Shown in pieces: positions 17,516-27,751 of a DNA stretch of 64,000 nucleotides; the stretch's first letter is position 1, and each line of letters starts with the position of its first letter. Origin of the DNA: Actibacterium lipolyticum (GTDB lineage: Bacteria > Pseudomonadota > Alphaproteobacteria > Rhodobacterales > Rhodobacteraceae). Position numbers and translations under genes: made by a program. Under the pieces are notes generated by a model. That model did no database searches. It had not been told where the DNA came from and worked only from the letters and a program-made list of their open reading frames with translations. Where the stretch lies: the NCBI RefSeq assembly GCF_900184935.1, contig NZ_FXYE01000002.1, forward strand, positions 1,348,501 to 1,412,500, in the 5' to 3' direction.

Positions 17516-19780
17516 ATGACAGACCATATTTTGATAATTCTTCCCGTTTTCCAGCCAAATGAGATTCATTTTCGCGCCCAACTTGCGTCAATTGCGCGGC
17601 AAACCCATCAGGCCCATTCTGTTCTGTTTGTGGTCGCCGACACTGTATCAAACACGTTGATCGATGAAGCCGCGAAAGAGGCTGGGCTGGCCTACGACAT
17701 CGCCACCCCGGCGGACCGGCTGGATGCCGTGCGGGCCTTTGAATTTGGGCTGGCGACCGGGGCCGCGCAAATGCCGGGAACCAACCTTTTCGCACTGTGT
17801 GACCAAGATGATATTTGGCACCCAGACAAACTGGCAACCAGCCTTAGTGAAATGCGCGCGAAGAACGCAGATCTTGTACACAGCGATGCAAGGGTGGTGG
17901 ATGAAAACGGCGATCTGCTTCATCAATCCCTGTTCCGGATGGAGCGGCGCGATAAATTGCCCGGACTGCGCGGTCTGCTCTATCGCAATAACGTAACTGG
18001 CATGACGGTCCTGATGACGCGACGCGTGGTCGAAGCCGCCCTTCCCTTCCCGCCACAGGACGGAGTGCATTTTTACCATGACCTGTGGCTGGCGCTTGTT
18101 GCGACCGTTTTGTCGAAGGTAGCCTTTGTTGACGCGCAGCTTGTCGATTACCGCCAACATGCCGCCAACGCCGTCGGCGCGATCACACATGCCGCCGAAA
18201 ACCAAAAGTTCGGGCGGGTTTGGCTGCGCCGCCGGGCAGCCTCTTACGCATTGGCAATGTACCTTGCGCGCAGTTTGGTTCTGCGGCTGGGCCATGGCGC
18301 AGAAGAACAGACAGCGTTGAAAAAGCTAAAACCCTTTCTTTCGCCCATAACCATCGGGCCGCGTTTCGTGGCGGATTCGGCTCTGTTGGCGCTGCGCGGG
18401 CACGCGTCTTTGGCGCGGACTGCGCTGCACTTTGCGCTGATTGCAACTGGCCGCTCTGTCTGGGCATTGAAAAACGCGATGAGCGGCGGCGTCGAGGGCG
18501 CGTTGAAAGAGTTTGATGCGCGGGTTTACGCGCTTTCACCCGGCCCCCTTCCCCAAGCTGCCAGCCCCGAAATCGCAACCCCGGAACCCGCAGCGAACTG
18601 GGCGGAAAAGATCGATCAACGCACGAAGCCCAAATTCACGCCCGTCATGACGGCCGACGCGCCAGTGATGAACATCCTGGTCCCCACGCTTAACCCGGCA
18701 GAGATATTTGCCGGCATCGTCACAGCCTTGGATTTCGGCACCGGATTGGCCGAAAGAGGCGTTCCGGTTCGGTTCATCGCAACCGACCTACCAATTGCGG
18801 CACCGTCAGCCTCGTTAGAGTTTATATTACAGCGCGTCCAAGGCAGTGCTGATCGCATGCGCACATCGGGGCGCATTTCAATTCAGTGTGGGTGCAATGA
18901 TCGCCGTCTGGTCTGCCACCCACAAGATCGCTTTTTCGCCACCGCGTGGTGGACCGCCCATCAGGCTAATCACATCTTGCAATCGGGCCGCTTTTCACAA
19001 ACGCGGTTCCATTACCTGATCCAAGACTTTGAGCCGAATTTTTACCCGTGGGGCGCAGAATATGCCGGGGCGATGGAAAGCTATGCGTTCGACTTTCACC
19101 CGATTTTCAATACGAGCTTGCTGCGTGACTATTTTGCAGAACACGGATTCACTTTTGCGGGTCCTTCGACCCAAGTCTTTCGCCCGTCTATCGACATCTC
19201 GCGTTACGCCGATTTGCCATCAAAGCGACGACCGGATCACAAGCTTATCGCCCTTTACGGCCGCCCGGAAGTTGCCCGCAACATGTTCCCCGTCGCCGTC
19301 GACGCGCTGTCGCGTTTTCTGCGGGACAGTGGACTAAAGCGTGACGATGTTTCGGTTGTTAGCGTCGGGTTGAAACATGGCGACATTGAACTTCCCGGGA
19401 ATATTCGCCTGCGAAGCTTGGGCAAACTGCCATGGTCGGACTATCCGTCCTTCTTAAGCACCGTCGATCTGGGGCTTTCGCTGATGTATTCACCCCACCC
19501 CAGCCACCTTCCGATAGAAATGGCCGCCGCTGGCGCAAACGTCGTGACGAACAGCTTTGGGCCCAAAGACCTTTCGCAACTCAGCCCGGCCATCATATCC
19601 GGGGCGCCCACCGCCCCCGCGTTGACCGCCGCGTTAAAGCAGGCCTGGGCCGCCCCCGCGCCGGATGCATCGTCGCGTCAAATTGATCTTTCTCCAATGG
19701 GATGGACGCTGGACGCAACCGTTGAACAACTGGCGTCCCACCTTCACGAAGGCTGGAATTACAAAAGGCGTTGCGCATGA
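17516..19780 (+). CDS. Two-domain glycosyltransferase: GT2 plus WsaF-like rhamnosyltransferase
   Basis: A 754-residue fusion. The ATG at 17516 starts a GT2 domain (about 1-250) with the ending DQDDIW at 96-101 and VHSDARVVDENG, as in rhamnosyltransferases. After a helical linker rich in Ala/Pro (about 340-390), a second domain begins and carries YLIQDFEPNFYPWGAEYA, FAGPSTQVFRP and LSLMYSPHPSHLPIEMAA, which I recognise from WsaF-like rhamnan-synthesis transferases (GT-B fold). The two domains probably add consecutive sugars. The dTDP-L-rhamnose genes lie 3' of it in the same direction, so rhamnose is the likely donor for at least one domain. The next gene starts inside its stop (ATGA). Confidence 0.82.
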   Translation: MTDHILIILPVFQPNEIHFRAQLASIARQTHQAHSVLFVVADTVSNTLIDEAAKEAGLAYDIATPADRLDAVRAFEFGLATGAAQMPGTNLFALCDQDDIWHPDKLATSLSEMRAKNADLVHSDARVVDENGDLLHQSLFRMERRDKLPGLRGLLYRNNVTGMTVLMTRRVVEAALPFPPQDGVHFYHDLWLALVATVLSKVAFVDAQLVDYRQHAANAVGAITHAAENQKFGRVWLRRRAASYALAMYLARSLVLRLGHGAEEQTALKKLKPFLSPITIGPRFVADSALLALRGHASLARTALHFALIATGRSVWALKNAMSGGVEGALKEFDARVYALSPGPLPQAASPEIATPEPAANWAEKIDQRTKPKFTPVMTADAPVMNILVPTLNPAEIFAGIVTALDFGTGLAERGVPVRFIATDLPIAAPSASLEFILQRVQGSADRMRTSGRISIQCGCNDRRLVCHPQDRFFATAWWTAHQANHILQSGRFSQTRFHYLIQDFEPNFYPWGAEYAGAMESYAFDFHPIFNTSLLRDYFAEHGFTFAGPSTQVFRPSIDISRYADLPSKRRPDHKLIALYGRPEVARNMFPVAVDALSRFLRDSGLKRDDVSVVSVGLKHGDIELPGNIRLRSLGKLPWSDYPSFLSTVDLGLSLMYSPHPSHLPIEMAAAGANVVTNSFGPKDLSQLSPAIISGAPTAPALTAALKQAWAAPAPDASSRQIDLSPMGWTLDATVEQLASHLHEGWNYKRRCA

Positions 19781-20589
19781 ACAAACGACTGTTCCTTCAC
19801 GTTGGCGCACCAAAATGCGGATCAACCTTTTTGCAGCAGGCGCTTTTGAAAAACCAATCATGGCTGTCAGATCGCGGCATCAACTATCCCCATTCGGGCC
19901 AGGGGCATCCGGGAAATGGCTTAATCGCACTGGGGCTCAGGTCACCTGATTTGTCGGACCTGTTCAAACATCACCACACCGTCGTCCTATCCCACGAAGA
20001 TCTGTTTGCGGCCGCTGGGAAAGCCCAATTATTGCCGGCCCAAGCCGCCGAAGCCGGGGTGGAGGTGCGCGTTTACGCATATCTTCGACCGTTCAGCGAA
20101 TTCATTTTCGGAGACTATTCCCAGTTTATCAAACAGCACCTTGAAACCTTCATTTCCGAAAGCTGCGCGTTTGATGGGCGCTCGTTTGAACTTTTTGCGG
20201 TGGACCGAAGCCGTGCGATGGCCGCCGCTGGCTTTCTGAAAGGCTGGGCCACTTTGTTTGCGGATGAGGCATTCCAGCTAAGTAGCCACAAACAAATCCG
20301 CGCGGACTGGACCGCGGCGCTTAACATTCATGATATGGATTGGACCGTTCCGCGCGCGCAATCAAACCCATCCCTAACGATGAACGATTGTGACAATATC
20401 GTCCAAGCAATCAACGCGGGCGCCCCAGACCAAGACGTGCGCGCGATGCTACACCGCGCGATGCAGAATTGCGCAGCGCCAGACGCCGGGCGCACTGCGG
20501 ACCGGATCAATTGGATAGAGGCCCTTTTTCACAAGCAGAACGCCCAACTGATCGAAGGGTTTGGTTTCGACAATCGCCTAAAGACTTAA
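19777..20589 (+). CDS. Sulfotransferase-like P-loop protein
   Basis: A 270-residue protein starting at the ATG at 19777, which overlaps the preceding stop as ATGA. The N-terminal strand-loop RLFLHVGAPKCGSTFLQ (residues 4-20) matches the 5'-phosphosulfate-binding loop of PAPS-dependent sulfotransferases, and VRVYAYLRPFSEFIFGDYSQ has the Arg and Ser that bind the 3'-phosphate in that family. The rest is divergent, so a sulfated sugar in the capsule is likely but not proven. Position between a two-domain glycosyltransferase and the rhamnose pathway supports a role in capsule modification. Confidence 0.68.
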   Translation: MNKRLFLHVGAPKCGSTFLQQALLKNQSWLSDRGINYPHSGQGHPGNGLIALGLRSPDLSDLFKHHHTVVLSHEDLFAAAGKAQLLPAQAAEAGVEVRVYAYLRPFSEFIFGDYSQFIKQHLETFISESCAFDGRSFELFAVDRSRAMAAAGFLKGWATLFADEAFQLSSHKQIRADWTAALNIHDMDWTVPRAQSNPSLTMNDCDNIVQAINAGAPDQDVRAMLHRAMQNCAAPDAGRTADRINWIEALFHKQNAQLIEGFGFDNRLKT

Positions 20590-20703
20590 AACTTTGGCGC
20601 ATCGCTGTCCGCTTTGGCTCGGCGCGATGCTGCAAACACAGCGGTTGTCCCCGTGACTTCTAGTTTGCCACTTGTTATCTGATTCCCAACTTATGGTTGA
20701 TCA

Positions 20704-21279
20704 GTGACGGAGACTAACAGTTTGCAAGTTCAGGATACGAAACTTGAAGGGGTCAAGCTTCTGACGCCCAAGCGGTTTGGCGATCATCGCGGCTTTTTTT
20801 CCGAAAGCTGGAACAAGCGCACTATGGAAGACGCCGGTCTTCGGTATGAATTCGTGCAGGACAACCATTCGGTTTCCAGCGAAGTTGGCACAGTGCGCGG
20901 GCTGCACTTTCAGTCTGAACCACATGCCCAAGCCAAGCTGGTACGGTGCGGGCGTGGCCGGTTGTTCGACGTCGCTGTCGATATTCGCAAAGGCTCGCCC
21001 ACGTATGGGCAATGGGTCGGCGAAGAACTTTCCTTTGAGAATGGCAAACAGCTTCTGATCCCAGCTGGCTTTTTGCATGGCTTCGTAACGCGTGAACCTG
21101 ACACCGAAATCGTTTATAAATGCACGGATTACTATTCGCCCGAATGCGACGGTGCCGTGCGGTTTGATGACCCCGACATCGGAATCGATTGGGGCATGGG
21201 CGACACGGCCCCGGTTCTGTCCGAAAAGGATGAGGCCGCGCCCTTCCTTCGCGATTTCGACACACCCTTTAAATATTGA
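20704..21279 (+). CDS. rfbC: dTDP-4-dehydrorhamnose 3,5-epimerase
   Basis: Third step of dTDP-L-rhamnose synthesis. The 191-residue cupin starts at a GTG and contains HRGFFSESW, then [19 protein letters not shown] with the catalytic His, and GFLHGFVT near the middle, all family hallmarks. The length fits the usual 180-190. It is the first of four rhamnose genes in the order rfbC-rfbB-rfbD-rfbA; the following genes are separated by 8 bp or overlap, so one operon is likely. A gap of 114 bp precedes it, which may hold a promoter. Confidence 0.95.
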   Translation: MTETNSLQVQDTKLEGVKLLTPKRFGDHRGFFSESWNKRTMEDAGLRYEFVQDNHSVSSEVGTVRGLHFQSEPHAQAKLVRCGRGRLFDVAVDIRKGSPTYGQWVGEELSFENGKQLLIPAGFLHGFVTREPDTEIVYKCTDYYSPECDGAVRFDDPDIGIDWGMGDTAPVLSEKDEAAPFLRDFDTPFKY

Positions 21280-21287
21280 GCAGCACA

Positions 21288-22328
21288 ATGAAGATTTTGG
21301 TTACAGGTGGCGCAGGCTTTATCGGCTCTGCGGTCGTGCGGTTGGCGATTTCGCGTGGTCATGAGGTGGTCAACCTTGATGCGCTGACATATGCCGCGTG
21401 CCTTGAAAACGTTGCCGAGGCCGCAAAAAGCCCAAACTATGCGTTTGAGCATGCCGATATCAGAGACCGCGATGCGCTGGATCGTATCTTTGCTCAGCAC
21501 AAACCCGATGCGGTGATGCATCTGGCGGCGGAAAGCCATGTGGACCGTTCGATCGATTCCCCCGGTACGTTCATCGAAACCAACGTGAACGGCACCTATC
21601 ACATGCTGGAAGCCGCGCGCGCGTATTGGATGGCCGAAGGACAGCCGGAAAATTTCCGCTTCCACCACATTTCGACTGACGAAGTTTACGGCACGTTGGG
21701 CGACGAAGGGCAGTTTACCGAAGAAACGCCATATGCGCCGAACTCCCCTTATTCCGCATCAAAAGCGGCGTCCGATCATCTGGTGCGGGCATGGAACGAA
21801 ACCTATGGCTTGCCGGTCGTCATGACCAACTGCTCTAACAACTATGGCCCGTTCCATTTCCCCGAAAAACTGATCCCGGTGGTTATTTTGAAAGCCTTGG
21901 CTGGTGCGCCGATCCCTGTTTACGGCAAGGGCGAAAATATTCGCGATTGGCTGTATGTCGAAGACCACGCCGACGCCCTTTTGAAGGTTCTGGCCGAAGG
22001 CGAAATTGGCCGCAGCTATAACATCGGCGGAGAGAACGAGGCGAAGAACATCGATATCGTTCAGATGATCTGTGCCATTCTTGACGAAAAGCGGCCCGGC
22101 GATGCAGCCTACGCCGAACAAATCACCTTTGTCACCGACCGCCCCGGCCATGATCTGCGCTATGCGATTGACCCCACCCGCATTCGGACAGAGCTGGGTT
22201 GGCGCCCCTCGGTTACGCTTGAACAAGGTTTGGAAAAGACCGTTCAGTGGTATCTGGACAACGAAGACTGGTGGCGTGCACTTCAAAACCGTGATGGCGT
22301 GGGCGAACGATTGGGAAAATCGAAATGA
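21288..22328 (+). CDS. rfbB: dTDP-glucose 4,6-dehydratase
   Basis: Second step of dTDP-L-rhamnose synthesis. The ATG at 21288 gives 346 residues; a TTG 12 bases upstream is unlikely. The NAD-binding GGAGFIG is at residues 7-13. HISTDEVYG and [10 protein letters not shown] carry the active-site Thr, Asp-Glu and Tyr-x3-Lys of the extended SDR family, and [15 protein letters not shown] is typical of RfbB. The stop overlaps the start of rfbD as ATGA. Confidence 0.96.
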   Translation: MKILVTGGAGFIGSAVVRLAISRGHEVVNLDALTYAACLENVAEAAKSPNYAFEHADIRDRDALDRIFAQHKPDAVMHLAAESHVDRSIDSPGTFIETNVNGTYHMLEAARAYWMAEGQPENFRFHHISTDEVYGTLGDEGQFTEETPYAPNSPYSASKAASDHLVRAWNETYGLPVVMTNCSNNYGPFHFPEKLIPVVILKALAGAPIPVYGKGENIRDWLYVEDHADALLKVLAEGEIGRSYNIGGENEAKNIDIVQMICAILDEKRPGDAAYAEQITFVTDRPGHDLRYAIDPTRIRTELGWRPSVTLEQGLEKTVQWYLDNEDWWRALQNRDGVGERLGKSK

Positions 22329-23182
22329 AGATCGTCGTTTTCGGAAAATCCGGCCAAGTCGCGACAGAGCTTCAGCGCCACGCCGGTGTTACAGCCGTTG
22401 GGCGTGACACAGTGGACTTTGCCAACCCCGACGCGGTCCGCGCCTTTGCCGAATCCGCGCAAGCTGACGCGTTTATCAACGCCGCCGCCTATACCGCAGT
22501 CGATAAGGCGGAAGAGGAACAGGACGCCGCCAACGCGATCAACGGCAGTTCGGTCACCGTGTTGGCCGAAGTCGCGGCAGCGCGCGGCATCCCGTTGGTC
22601 CACATCTCGACCGATTACGTGTTTGACGGGGCCGGCGATGCGCCACGTGGAACGGATGAACCGACCGCCCCGCCGAACGCCTATGGCCGATCCAAACTGA
22701 TCGGTGAAGACGGCATTCGCGCCGCTGGTGGGACATTTGCAGTCCTGCGCACGTCGTGGGTGGTGTCTGCGCACGGCAACAATTTCGTCAAAACGATGCT
22801 GCGCCTTGGCGCGGAACGCGATGCGTTGACGATTGTGGCAGATCAGATCGGCGGCCCAACCACAGCCGCAGCAATCGCTGATGCCTGCATCGATATCGCC
22901 AAGCAGCTGATCGACGATCCGGCTCGCAGCGGCACCTACCACTTCTCAGGTGCGCCTGATGTAAGCTGGGCGGACTTTGCGCGCGAAATCTTTCGCCAAG
23001 CCGATCTTAGCTGTGACGTAACTGACATTCCCACAAGCGCGTATCCCACGCCCGCGACACGCCCACTGAATTCGCGGCTGGATTGCAGCGCCACCAAGGC
23101 CACTTTCGGAATTGCCCAACCAGATTGGCGCACCGGGCTGGCAGATATTTTGACAGAGCTCGGAGCGCGTAAAAATGACTAA
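22325..23182 (+). CDS. rfbD: dTDP-4-dehydrorhamnose reductase
   Basis: Last step of dTDP-L-rhamnose synthesis. A 285-residue SDR enzyme with an N-terminal nucleotide loop [12 protein letters not shown] (about 5-16), [22 protein letters not shown] and the catalytic YGRSKLIGE (Tyr-x3-Lys). The ATG overlaps the stop of rfbB and its 3' end overlaps rfbA by 8 nt, so translation is probably coupled. Confidence 0.95.
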   Translation: MKIVVFGKSGQVATELQRHAGVTAVGRDTVDFANPDAVRAFAESAQADAFINAAAYTAVDKAEEEQDAANAINGSSVTVLAEVAAARGIPLVHISTDYVFDGAGDAPRGTDEPTAPPNAYGRSKLIGEDGIRAAGGTFAVLRTSWVVSAHGNNFVKTMLRLGAERDALTIVADQIGGPTTAAAIADACIDIAKQLIDDPARSGTYHFSGAPDVSWADFAREIFRQADLSCDVTDIPTSAYPTPATRPLNSRLDCSATKATFGIAQPDWRTGLADILTELGARKND

Positions 23183-24050
23183 TCGTAAAGGTATTATTCT
23201 GGCTGGTGGCTCTGGCACGCGGCTGTACCCGATCACCATGGGTGTCTCAAAACAGCTGTTGCCGGTTCACGATAAGCCGATGGTCTTTTACCCGCTTTCG
23301 GTGCTGATGCTGGCCGGCATTCGTGAAATCGCGATCATCACGACACCCGAAGATCAGGGCCAATTCCAACGGCTTTTGGGCGACGGCACGCAATGGGGCC
23401 TTTCGCTGACCTATATCGAACAGCCCTCACCCGATGGGCTGGCACAGGCCTATCTTCTGGCCGAAGGGTTCTTGGACGGTGCGCCGTCTGCGATGGTTCT
23501 GGGCGACAATATCTTCTTCGGCCATGGCTTGCCCGAACTGCTGGCCGAGGCTGACGCGCAGCCTGCCGGTGGTACGGTCTTTGGCTATCGCGTGGCTGAC
23601 CCTGAACGATATGGCGTGGTCGAGTTCGATGCCGAGGGTAAAGCCCGCGCAATCATCGAAAAGCCACCGGTTCCGCCGTCAAACTTCGCCGTAACAGGGC
23701 TTTATTTCCTCGACGGGTCTGCTCCGGAGCGCGCTAAAAACGTGCAGCCATCCGAGCGCGGTGAGTTGGAAATTACGACCCTGTTGGAAACCTATCTGAA
23801 CGATGGGGATCTAAGCGTAAAACAGATGGGTCGCGGCTACGCATGGCTTGATACCGGCACGCATGCCAGCCTGTTGGATGCGGGCAACTTCGTGCGGACG
23901 CTGCAAGACCGCCAAGGTATGCAAACTGGCTGCCCTGAAGAAATTGCTTACGATGCAGGTTGGATCAGCCGCGATCAATTGGCCAAACGCGCGGAACTGT
24001 TCAGTAAGAACGCCTATGGTGCCTACCTGAAGGGCCTGCTGAGCCACTAA
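23175..24050 (+). CDS. rfbA: Glucose-1-phosphate thymidylyltransferase
   Basis: First step of dTDP-L-rhamnose synthesis, forming dTDP-glucose. The 291-residue protein starts with [15 protein letters not shown], the nucleotidyltransferase signature, followed by [18 protein letters not shown] and the metal-binding LGDNIFFG, all as in RmlA. It is the last gene of the rhamnose operon and its stop overlaps the stop of the convergent gene at 24047-24050. Confidence 0.96.
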   Translation: MTNRKGIILAGGSGTRLYPITMGVSKQLLPVHDKPMVFYPLSVLMLAGIREIAIITTPEDQGQFQRLLGDGTQWGLSLTYIEQPSPDGLAQAYLLAEGFLDGAPSAMVLGDNIFFGHGLPELLAEADAQPAGGTVFGYRVADPERYGVVEFDAEGKARAIIEKPPVPPSNFAVTGLYFLDGSAPERAKNVQPSERGELEITTLLETYLNDGDLSVKQMGRGYAWLDTGTHASLLDAGNFVRTLQDRQGMQTGCPEEIAYDAGWISRDQLAKRAELFSKNAYGAYLKGLLSH

Positions 24051-24520
24051 TCCTCATCGACAAAACGGCGCAGTCGGCTCACTAGGGCCGGGTGCGACGG
24101 GCCGGGCGTATCTTGGGCAGGCTCAAGGTTGGGCTGACGCAATAGTGGGCCAAGGTCATCCACCGTCCACGCCACGTGAATACCGGGCAGCTTTTCAGCA
24201 TAACGCGCCGTTGCAAGTTGGTGGTCGTTTCGATGTTCATCAAACGCGATACGACGCGGCACGATGATCAGCGGAATGCCAAGCTGCTTGGCCGTTAAAA
24301 TCGTGCCGATACCCGCATGCGCAACGACGACCCGCGCCTCGCGCATATAGGCACGAAACTCTTCAGGGGTATTGTTGTCATGCACTTCGATATTCTGCCA
24401 GCCGTTCCCTTCGGGCCCACACTGCGCAATCACCTTTTCGCCAAGCTGGGGCGCAAGTTCATCCATCGCATCAATAAGCCGCGGAAAAGGAAGCTGGGTG
24501 CCGACCGTCACAAAGATCAA
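24047..24520 (-). CDS. Alg13-like catalytic subunit of a split glycosyltransferase (PssE/EpsE type)
   Basis: A 157-residue GT28 C-terminal domain. It opens with [17 protein letters not shown], contains [26 protein letters not shown], the UDP-sugar donor site, and RNDHQLATA, all typical of Alg13 and of PssE. Such proteins act only with an Alg14-like partner, here the gene just upstream, with which it overlaps by 4 nt. Together they likely add the second sugar (for example glucuronic acid in rhizobial PssDE) to a lipid-linked primer on the cytoplasmic face. Sugar identity is unknown. Confidence 0.88.
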   Translation of the reverse strand: MIFVTVGTQLPFPRLIDAMDELAPQLGEKVIAQCGPEGNGWQNIEVHDNNTPEEFRAYMREARVVVAHAGIGTILTAKQLGIPLIIVPRRIAFDEHRNDHQLATARYAEKLPGIHVAWTVDDLGPLLRQPNLEPAQDTPGPSHPALVSRLRRFVDED

Positions 24521-24969
24521 AGAACCGCCCCCGCGAATTCAGCGCCTGCATCTTTTGCCACGTCTTCCCACTGGGACATCCACAAATCCGCGAAACGGCG
24601 AGCCAGCATCCCAGACATCGACATTTCTTCGGCATTTGCGACAGAGTCGACCCAGACCGTTTTCGCACCAACCATTTTCCCAAAGGCAAGCGCCAAGACC
24701 CCGGGCAACGCCCCAGTCGAGATGACCATCTGCGGGCGAAAAACAAGCACGCGCCACAACATGATGAACGCGCATTTGATCGTAGCGATTTTTTGATTCC
24801 GGTTGCAGTCGGGCACAAGCTTTGCAGGGGTGGCATCGTATTGTTCGGGCAATCCGGAAAGCGTGGTCAGATACAAGACATCCTGATGTTCAAACGCTTC
24901 GCGCATCAACATCAGCTGCTGCCAATGCCCGCCGCCCGAAGCTATCGCCAGAATTCGTTTCTGCGTCAT
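24517..24969 (-). CDS. Alg14-like membrane subunit of a split glycosyltransferase (PssD type)
   Basis: A 150-residue protein with the Alg14 pattern: KRILAIASGGGHWQQLMLM at the N-terminus (gly-rich acceptor loop), and VISTGALPGVLALAFGKMVGAKTVWVDSVAN, as in PssD. The helix CAFIMLWRVLVFRPQ probably attaches to the membrane and recruits the Alg13-like partner encoded next. The pair replaces a single GT28 enzyme. About 200 bp without genes separates it from the pyruvyltransferase gene, so it may begin its own transcript. Confidence 0.87.
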   Translation of the reverse strand: MTQKRILAIASGGGHWQQLMLMREAFEHQDVLYLTTLSGLPEQYDATPAKLVPDCNRNQKIATIKCAFIMLWRVLVFRPQMVISTGALPGVLALAFGKMVGAKTVWVDSVANAEEMSMSGMLARRFADLWMSQWEDVAKDAGAEFAGAVL

Positions 24970-25167
24970 TCCTCGTTACCCTAAAAACCCCGAAAACAAG
25001 TTTCGGAGCCCGATCGTTCGACTGTTCTCTGACTAGCAGTGATTGGTGTCTTCGGTTGGTGTCGCCAAGGACAGAATGTCACGAAGCTGTGGTGATTGTG
25101 AAATAGGAAAGCAGCGGAATTTAGGCTGGAACAGTTCATTTCTTTGCGTTTCAGCCCCTTAACCAAT

Positions 25168-26337
25168 TTATGCTGTGTTTACAGGCAGTTTTAGCATCAA
25201 TTCGCCAAGCGCGGCTTCGTAAAGTGCCAATCTTTCCAACCCCACGGCCAGCGCAGCTTCGGCATCTTTGGCCAGTTCCGCACGGTTTTCGTAACCTTTC
25301 AGCAACGTAGACAAAATTGCCGCTTCGTCATCTGCTTTGCAATCTACGGTGTGCGAATATCCAAGGCTTCCGAACAGACCTTCGAATTTACGGCTATAGG
25401 CCATGGGCACAACGGCGACCCCGCTGGAAAACGCGGCGATGCAGCTGTGCATCCGCGCGCCAGCAAAGAAATCCAAACCCGAGATAAGGCTTTTGGCTTC
25501 GGACGGATCAGCAAATTTCGGCGCGATCTTCACACCCGGGAATTCGGCCACCAACCCTTCGCTTGCGCGATAGTCGTCTTCCACGGGCTGCTTGTCGGAA
25601 ATCACGTGGGGCACCAGAATGATTTCTGGATTGTCAGGATGCGCCTGAAACTGGCGGATCGTTTCACGGATCAGATGAGGATAATCCACCGACAGGCCGA
25701 ACATGTTGTTTTGCGAATAGCCGCCGTTCATCAACAGGCCCGAAACGTTCAGACCAATGCGCGGCGTTCCACCGTGACTGGGTTGGCGGGTAAACGGCAG
25801 CTTCAGCGCGACGTCGCACGCCTCTATCGCGTCGCCGGTATATCCGATCTCTGACAGGCAGGCGGTGGAAAGCTTATCGCGGGTGCAGACCAGCTTGCTT
25901 AGCTTCAGGTTTACCCGCGCCATCAGTTTTGACCGCCCCTTTGTGAAGGGCCCGATCGTTTGCGGCGCGATCACCAGAGGGCGGCGCGCAAGATGAGTTT
26001 GAAACTTCATCAGGAACATCAGCATCAAGCGTTTGTTCCCGTAAATGTCGGCAAAGCTGTCCCCGACACCGATATCCACAACCATGTCGGCGCGGCGGAT
26101 CAGGCGAAAGAACTTGGTGGGGTTCAGCAGATCAGCAGCGGAAAGCGGCACCACCTCGACATCGTCGCCGACGACATAGGGTTCGCGCGGGTCTTTCCAA
26201 TCAATGATCGTGAAATGCGGTTTCAGACCGTTTTTCTGTGCGACCTCTCGCAGGATAGCCACATCGGAAACGGTTAATGCACCAACCCCCAAATTGTCAG
26301 ACTTGGTCGAGTGGAGGATCAGGCAAATATTAACCAT
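25168..26337 (-). CDS. Polysaccharide pyruvyl transferase family protein
   Basis: A 389-residue protein from the ATG at 26337; longer starts up to 26523 add an unrelated segment and cross the promoter region. The family pattern is visible: a N-terminal Rossmann start NICLILHSTKSDNLGVGALT, then ADMVVDIGVGDSFADIYG, RRPLVIAPQTIGPF, and the C-terminal FAGARMHSCIAAFSSGVAVVPMAYSRKFEG, which is the hallmark of the CsaB/PssK fold. It likely adds a pyruvyl ketal from phosphoenolpyruvate to a sugar residue of the exopolysaccharide. It is divergent from the FrhB-like gene, a known association in polysaccharide loci. Confidence 0.88.
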   Translation of the reverse strand: MVNICLILHSTKSDNLGVGALTVSDVAILREVAQKNGLKPHFTIIDWKDPREPYVVGDDVEVVPLSAADLLNPTKFFRLIRRADMVVDIGVGDSFADIYGNKRLMLMFLMKFQTHLARRPLVIAPQTIGPFTKGRSKLMARVNLKLSKLVCTRDKLSTACLSEIGYTGDAIEACDVALKLPFTRQPSHGGTPRIGLNVSGLLMNGGYSQNNMFGLSVDYPHLIRETIRQFQAHPDNPEIILVPHVISDKQPVEDDYRASEGLVAEFPGVKIAPKFADPSEAKSLISGLDFFAGARMHSCIAAFSSGVAVVPMAYSRKFEGLFGSLGYSHTVDCKADDEAAILSTLLKGYENRAELAKDAEAALAVGLERLALYEAALGELMLKLPVNTA

Positions 26338-26523
26338 GGGCTTTCCCAATGACAAAATTACGCAAATGTGGCCTAGCATATTGTTCTGCGGCCGTGGAAG
26401 CGGATTGCACACAGTTTTTGGCACAAACCCCGCCGAACAGGGAAAACCCGAAAAAAGCGTTTGAATTAAGGCAGATGTTCGCGCTTTAGTCGCCCTGAAA
26501 CGGTTTTGAGTGGTTAGACACAC

Positions 26524-27750
26524 ATGTCAGATTTTTCATCGGCCAACCTGTCAAAGGTTCAGCGCGGAGACTTGTGTGCCGGCTGCGGCGCCTGTGCAGC
26601 GATTGCACCGGGCAAAGTGTCGATGCGGATCGCGAAAAGCGGCTATTTGCGCCCTGATCAATCTGCCGATCTTTCCCCCCAAGAAGAGGCGCGGGTCGGC
26701 CAGGCCTGCCCCGGACTGGGAGAGACAGTCACGGTTGATGGCCGCAAGACTGATACGCTTTGGGGGCCGTATGTGGCGATGCGGCAGGGCAACGCGCTGA
26801 ATCCTGCGTTGCGGTTTCAGGCCTCATCCGGTGGCGGGCTTTCGGCCGTGCTGGTTCACCTGCTGGAAAGCGGCAAGGTTGACGGCGTAGTTCAAACCGC
26901 AGCAGCGCCCGATCTGCCGATCGGCAACTGCACCGTGCTTAGCCAAACCCCCGAGGATGTGTTTAACGCCGCCGGTTCGCGCTATGCCCCGTCGGACCCG
27001 GTGACTGCGATTTATCAAACCATTGTTCCGGGAAAACGTTACGCCTTTGTCGGCAAACCCTGTGACATCGTCGCCATGCGCGGCTTGATGAAGGATGATG
27101 CCGAACTGAAGGCTGCGGTTCCCTATCTTCTGTCGTTCTTTTGCGCCGGTGTGCCGTCCCTCAAAGGGGTCGAAGAGGTGCTGGGCGCACTTGGTACCAC
27201 GCTGGACGATACAGCCGCCTTTCGGTTTCGCGGGCAAGGCTGGCCCGGCCACGCCACAGCCACGGATCGCGCCGGGACAGAACGGTCGATGACCTATCAC
27301 GACAGTTGGGGAAAGGTGCTGTCACGCCATGTGCAGCACAGGTGTAAAGTCTGCGCCGACGGAACGGGCAAGCTGGCCGATCTGGTCTTTGCCGATGCCT
27401 GGGAAAGTGACGAAGCAGGGTACCCCGTTTTCGAAGAACGCGATGGCACCAGCCTGATTGTCGCGCGCACCGATGCGGGGCAAGCGTTACTGAATGCCGC
27501 CGAAGCGGCCGGAAGTATTGAAAGTGAACCATTCGATGTTGCGACGCTTGCCGCCATACAACCCGGTCAACGCGGGCGGCGGCGGGCTCTTTTCGCGCGG
27601 CTGGCTGGCCTTAAGCTGTGCCTAAAACCGATCCCGAACTATCGAGGCCTGACTTTGGTCGCCGCAGCACGGCAAAACCCGTTGAAAGAGAACATGCGCA
27701 ACTTCCTTGGGATGGTGCGGCGGGTCTTGACCGGGCGGATCGGATCTTAG
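26524..27750 (+). CDS. Coenzyme F420 hydrogenase/dehydrogenase beta-subunit family protein
   Basis: A 408-residue iron-sulfur protein. The N-terminal LCAGCGACAAIAP supplies three Cys of a [4Fe-4S] ferredoxin-like motif with QACPG as a likely fourth ligand. The central region (SSGGGLSAVLVHLLESG, YAFVGKPCDIVAMRGL, SFFCAGVPS) matches FrhB_FdhB domains that bind a flavin, and HRCKVCADGTGKLADLVFADAW is the family C-terminal motif with two more Cys. Similar proteins are often next to polysaccharide pyruvyltransferases; the redox reaction is unknown, and F420 itself is not expected in this organism. It is convergent with the rhomboid gene one base away. Confidence 0.85.
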   Translation: MSDFSSANLSKVQRGDLCAGCGACAAIAPGKVSMRIAKSGYLRPDQSADLSPQEEARVGQACPGLGETVTVDGRKTDTLWGPYVAMRQGNALNPALRFQASSGGGLSAVLVHLLESGKVDGVVQTAAAPDLPIGNCTVLSQTPEDVFNAAGSRYAPSDPVTAIYQTIVPGKRYAFVGKPCDIVAMRGLMKDDAELKAAVPYLLSFFCAGVPSLKGVEEVLGALGTTLDDTAAFRFRGQGWPGHATATDRAGTERSMTYHDSWGKVLSRHVQHRCKVCADGTGKLADLVFADAWESDEAGYPVFEERDGTSLIVARTDAGQALLNAAEAAGSIESEPFDVATLAAIQPGQRGRRRALFARLAGLKLCLKPIPNYRGLTLVAAARQNPLKENMRNFLGMVRRVLTGRIGS

Positions 27751-27751
27751 G

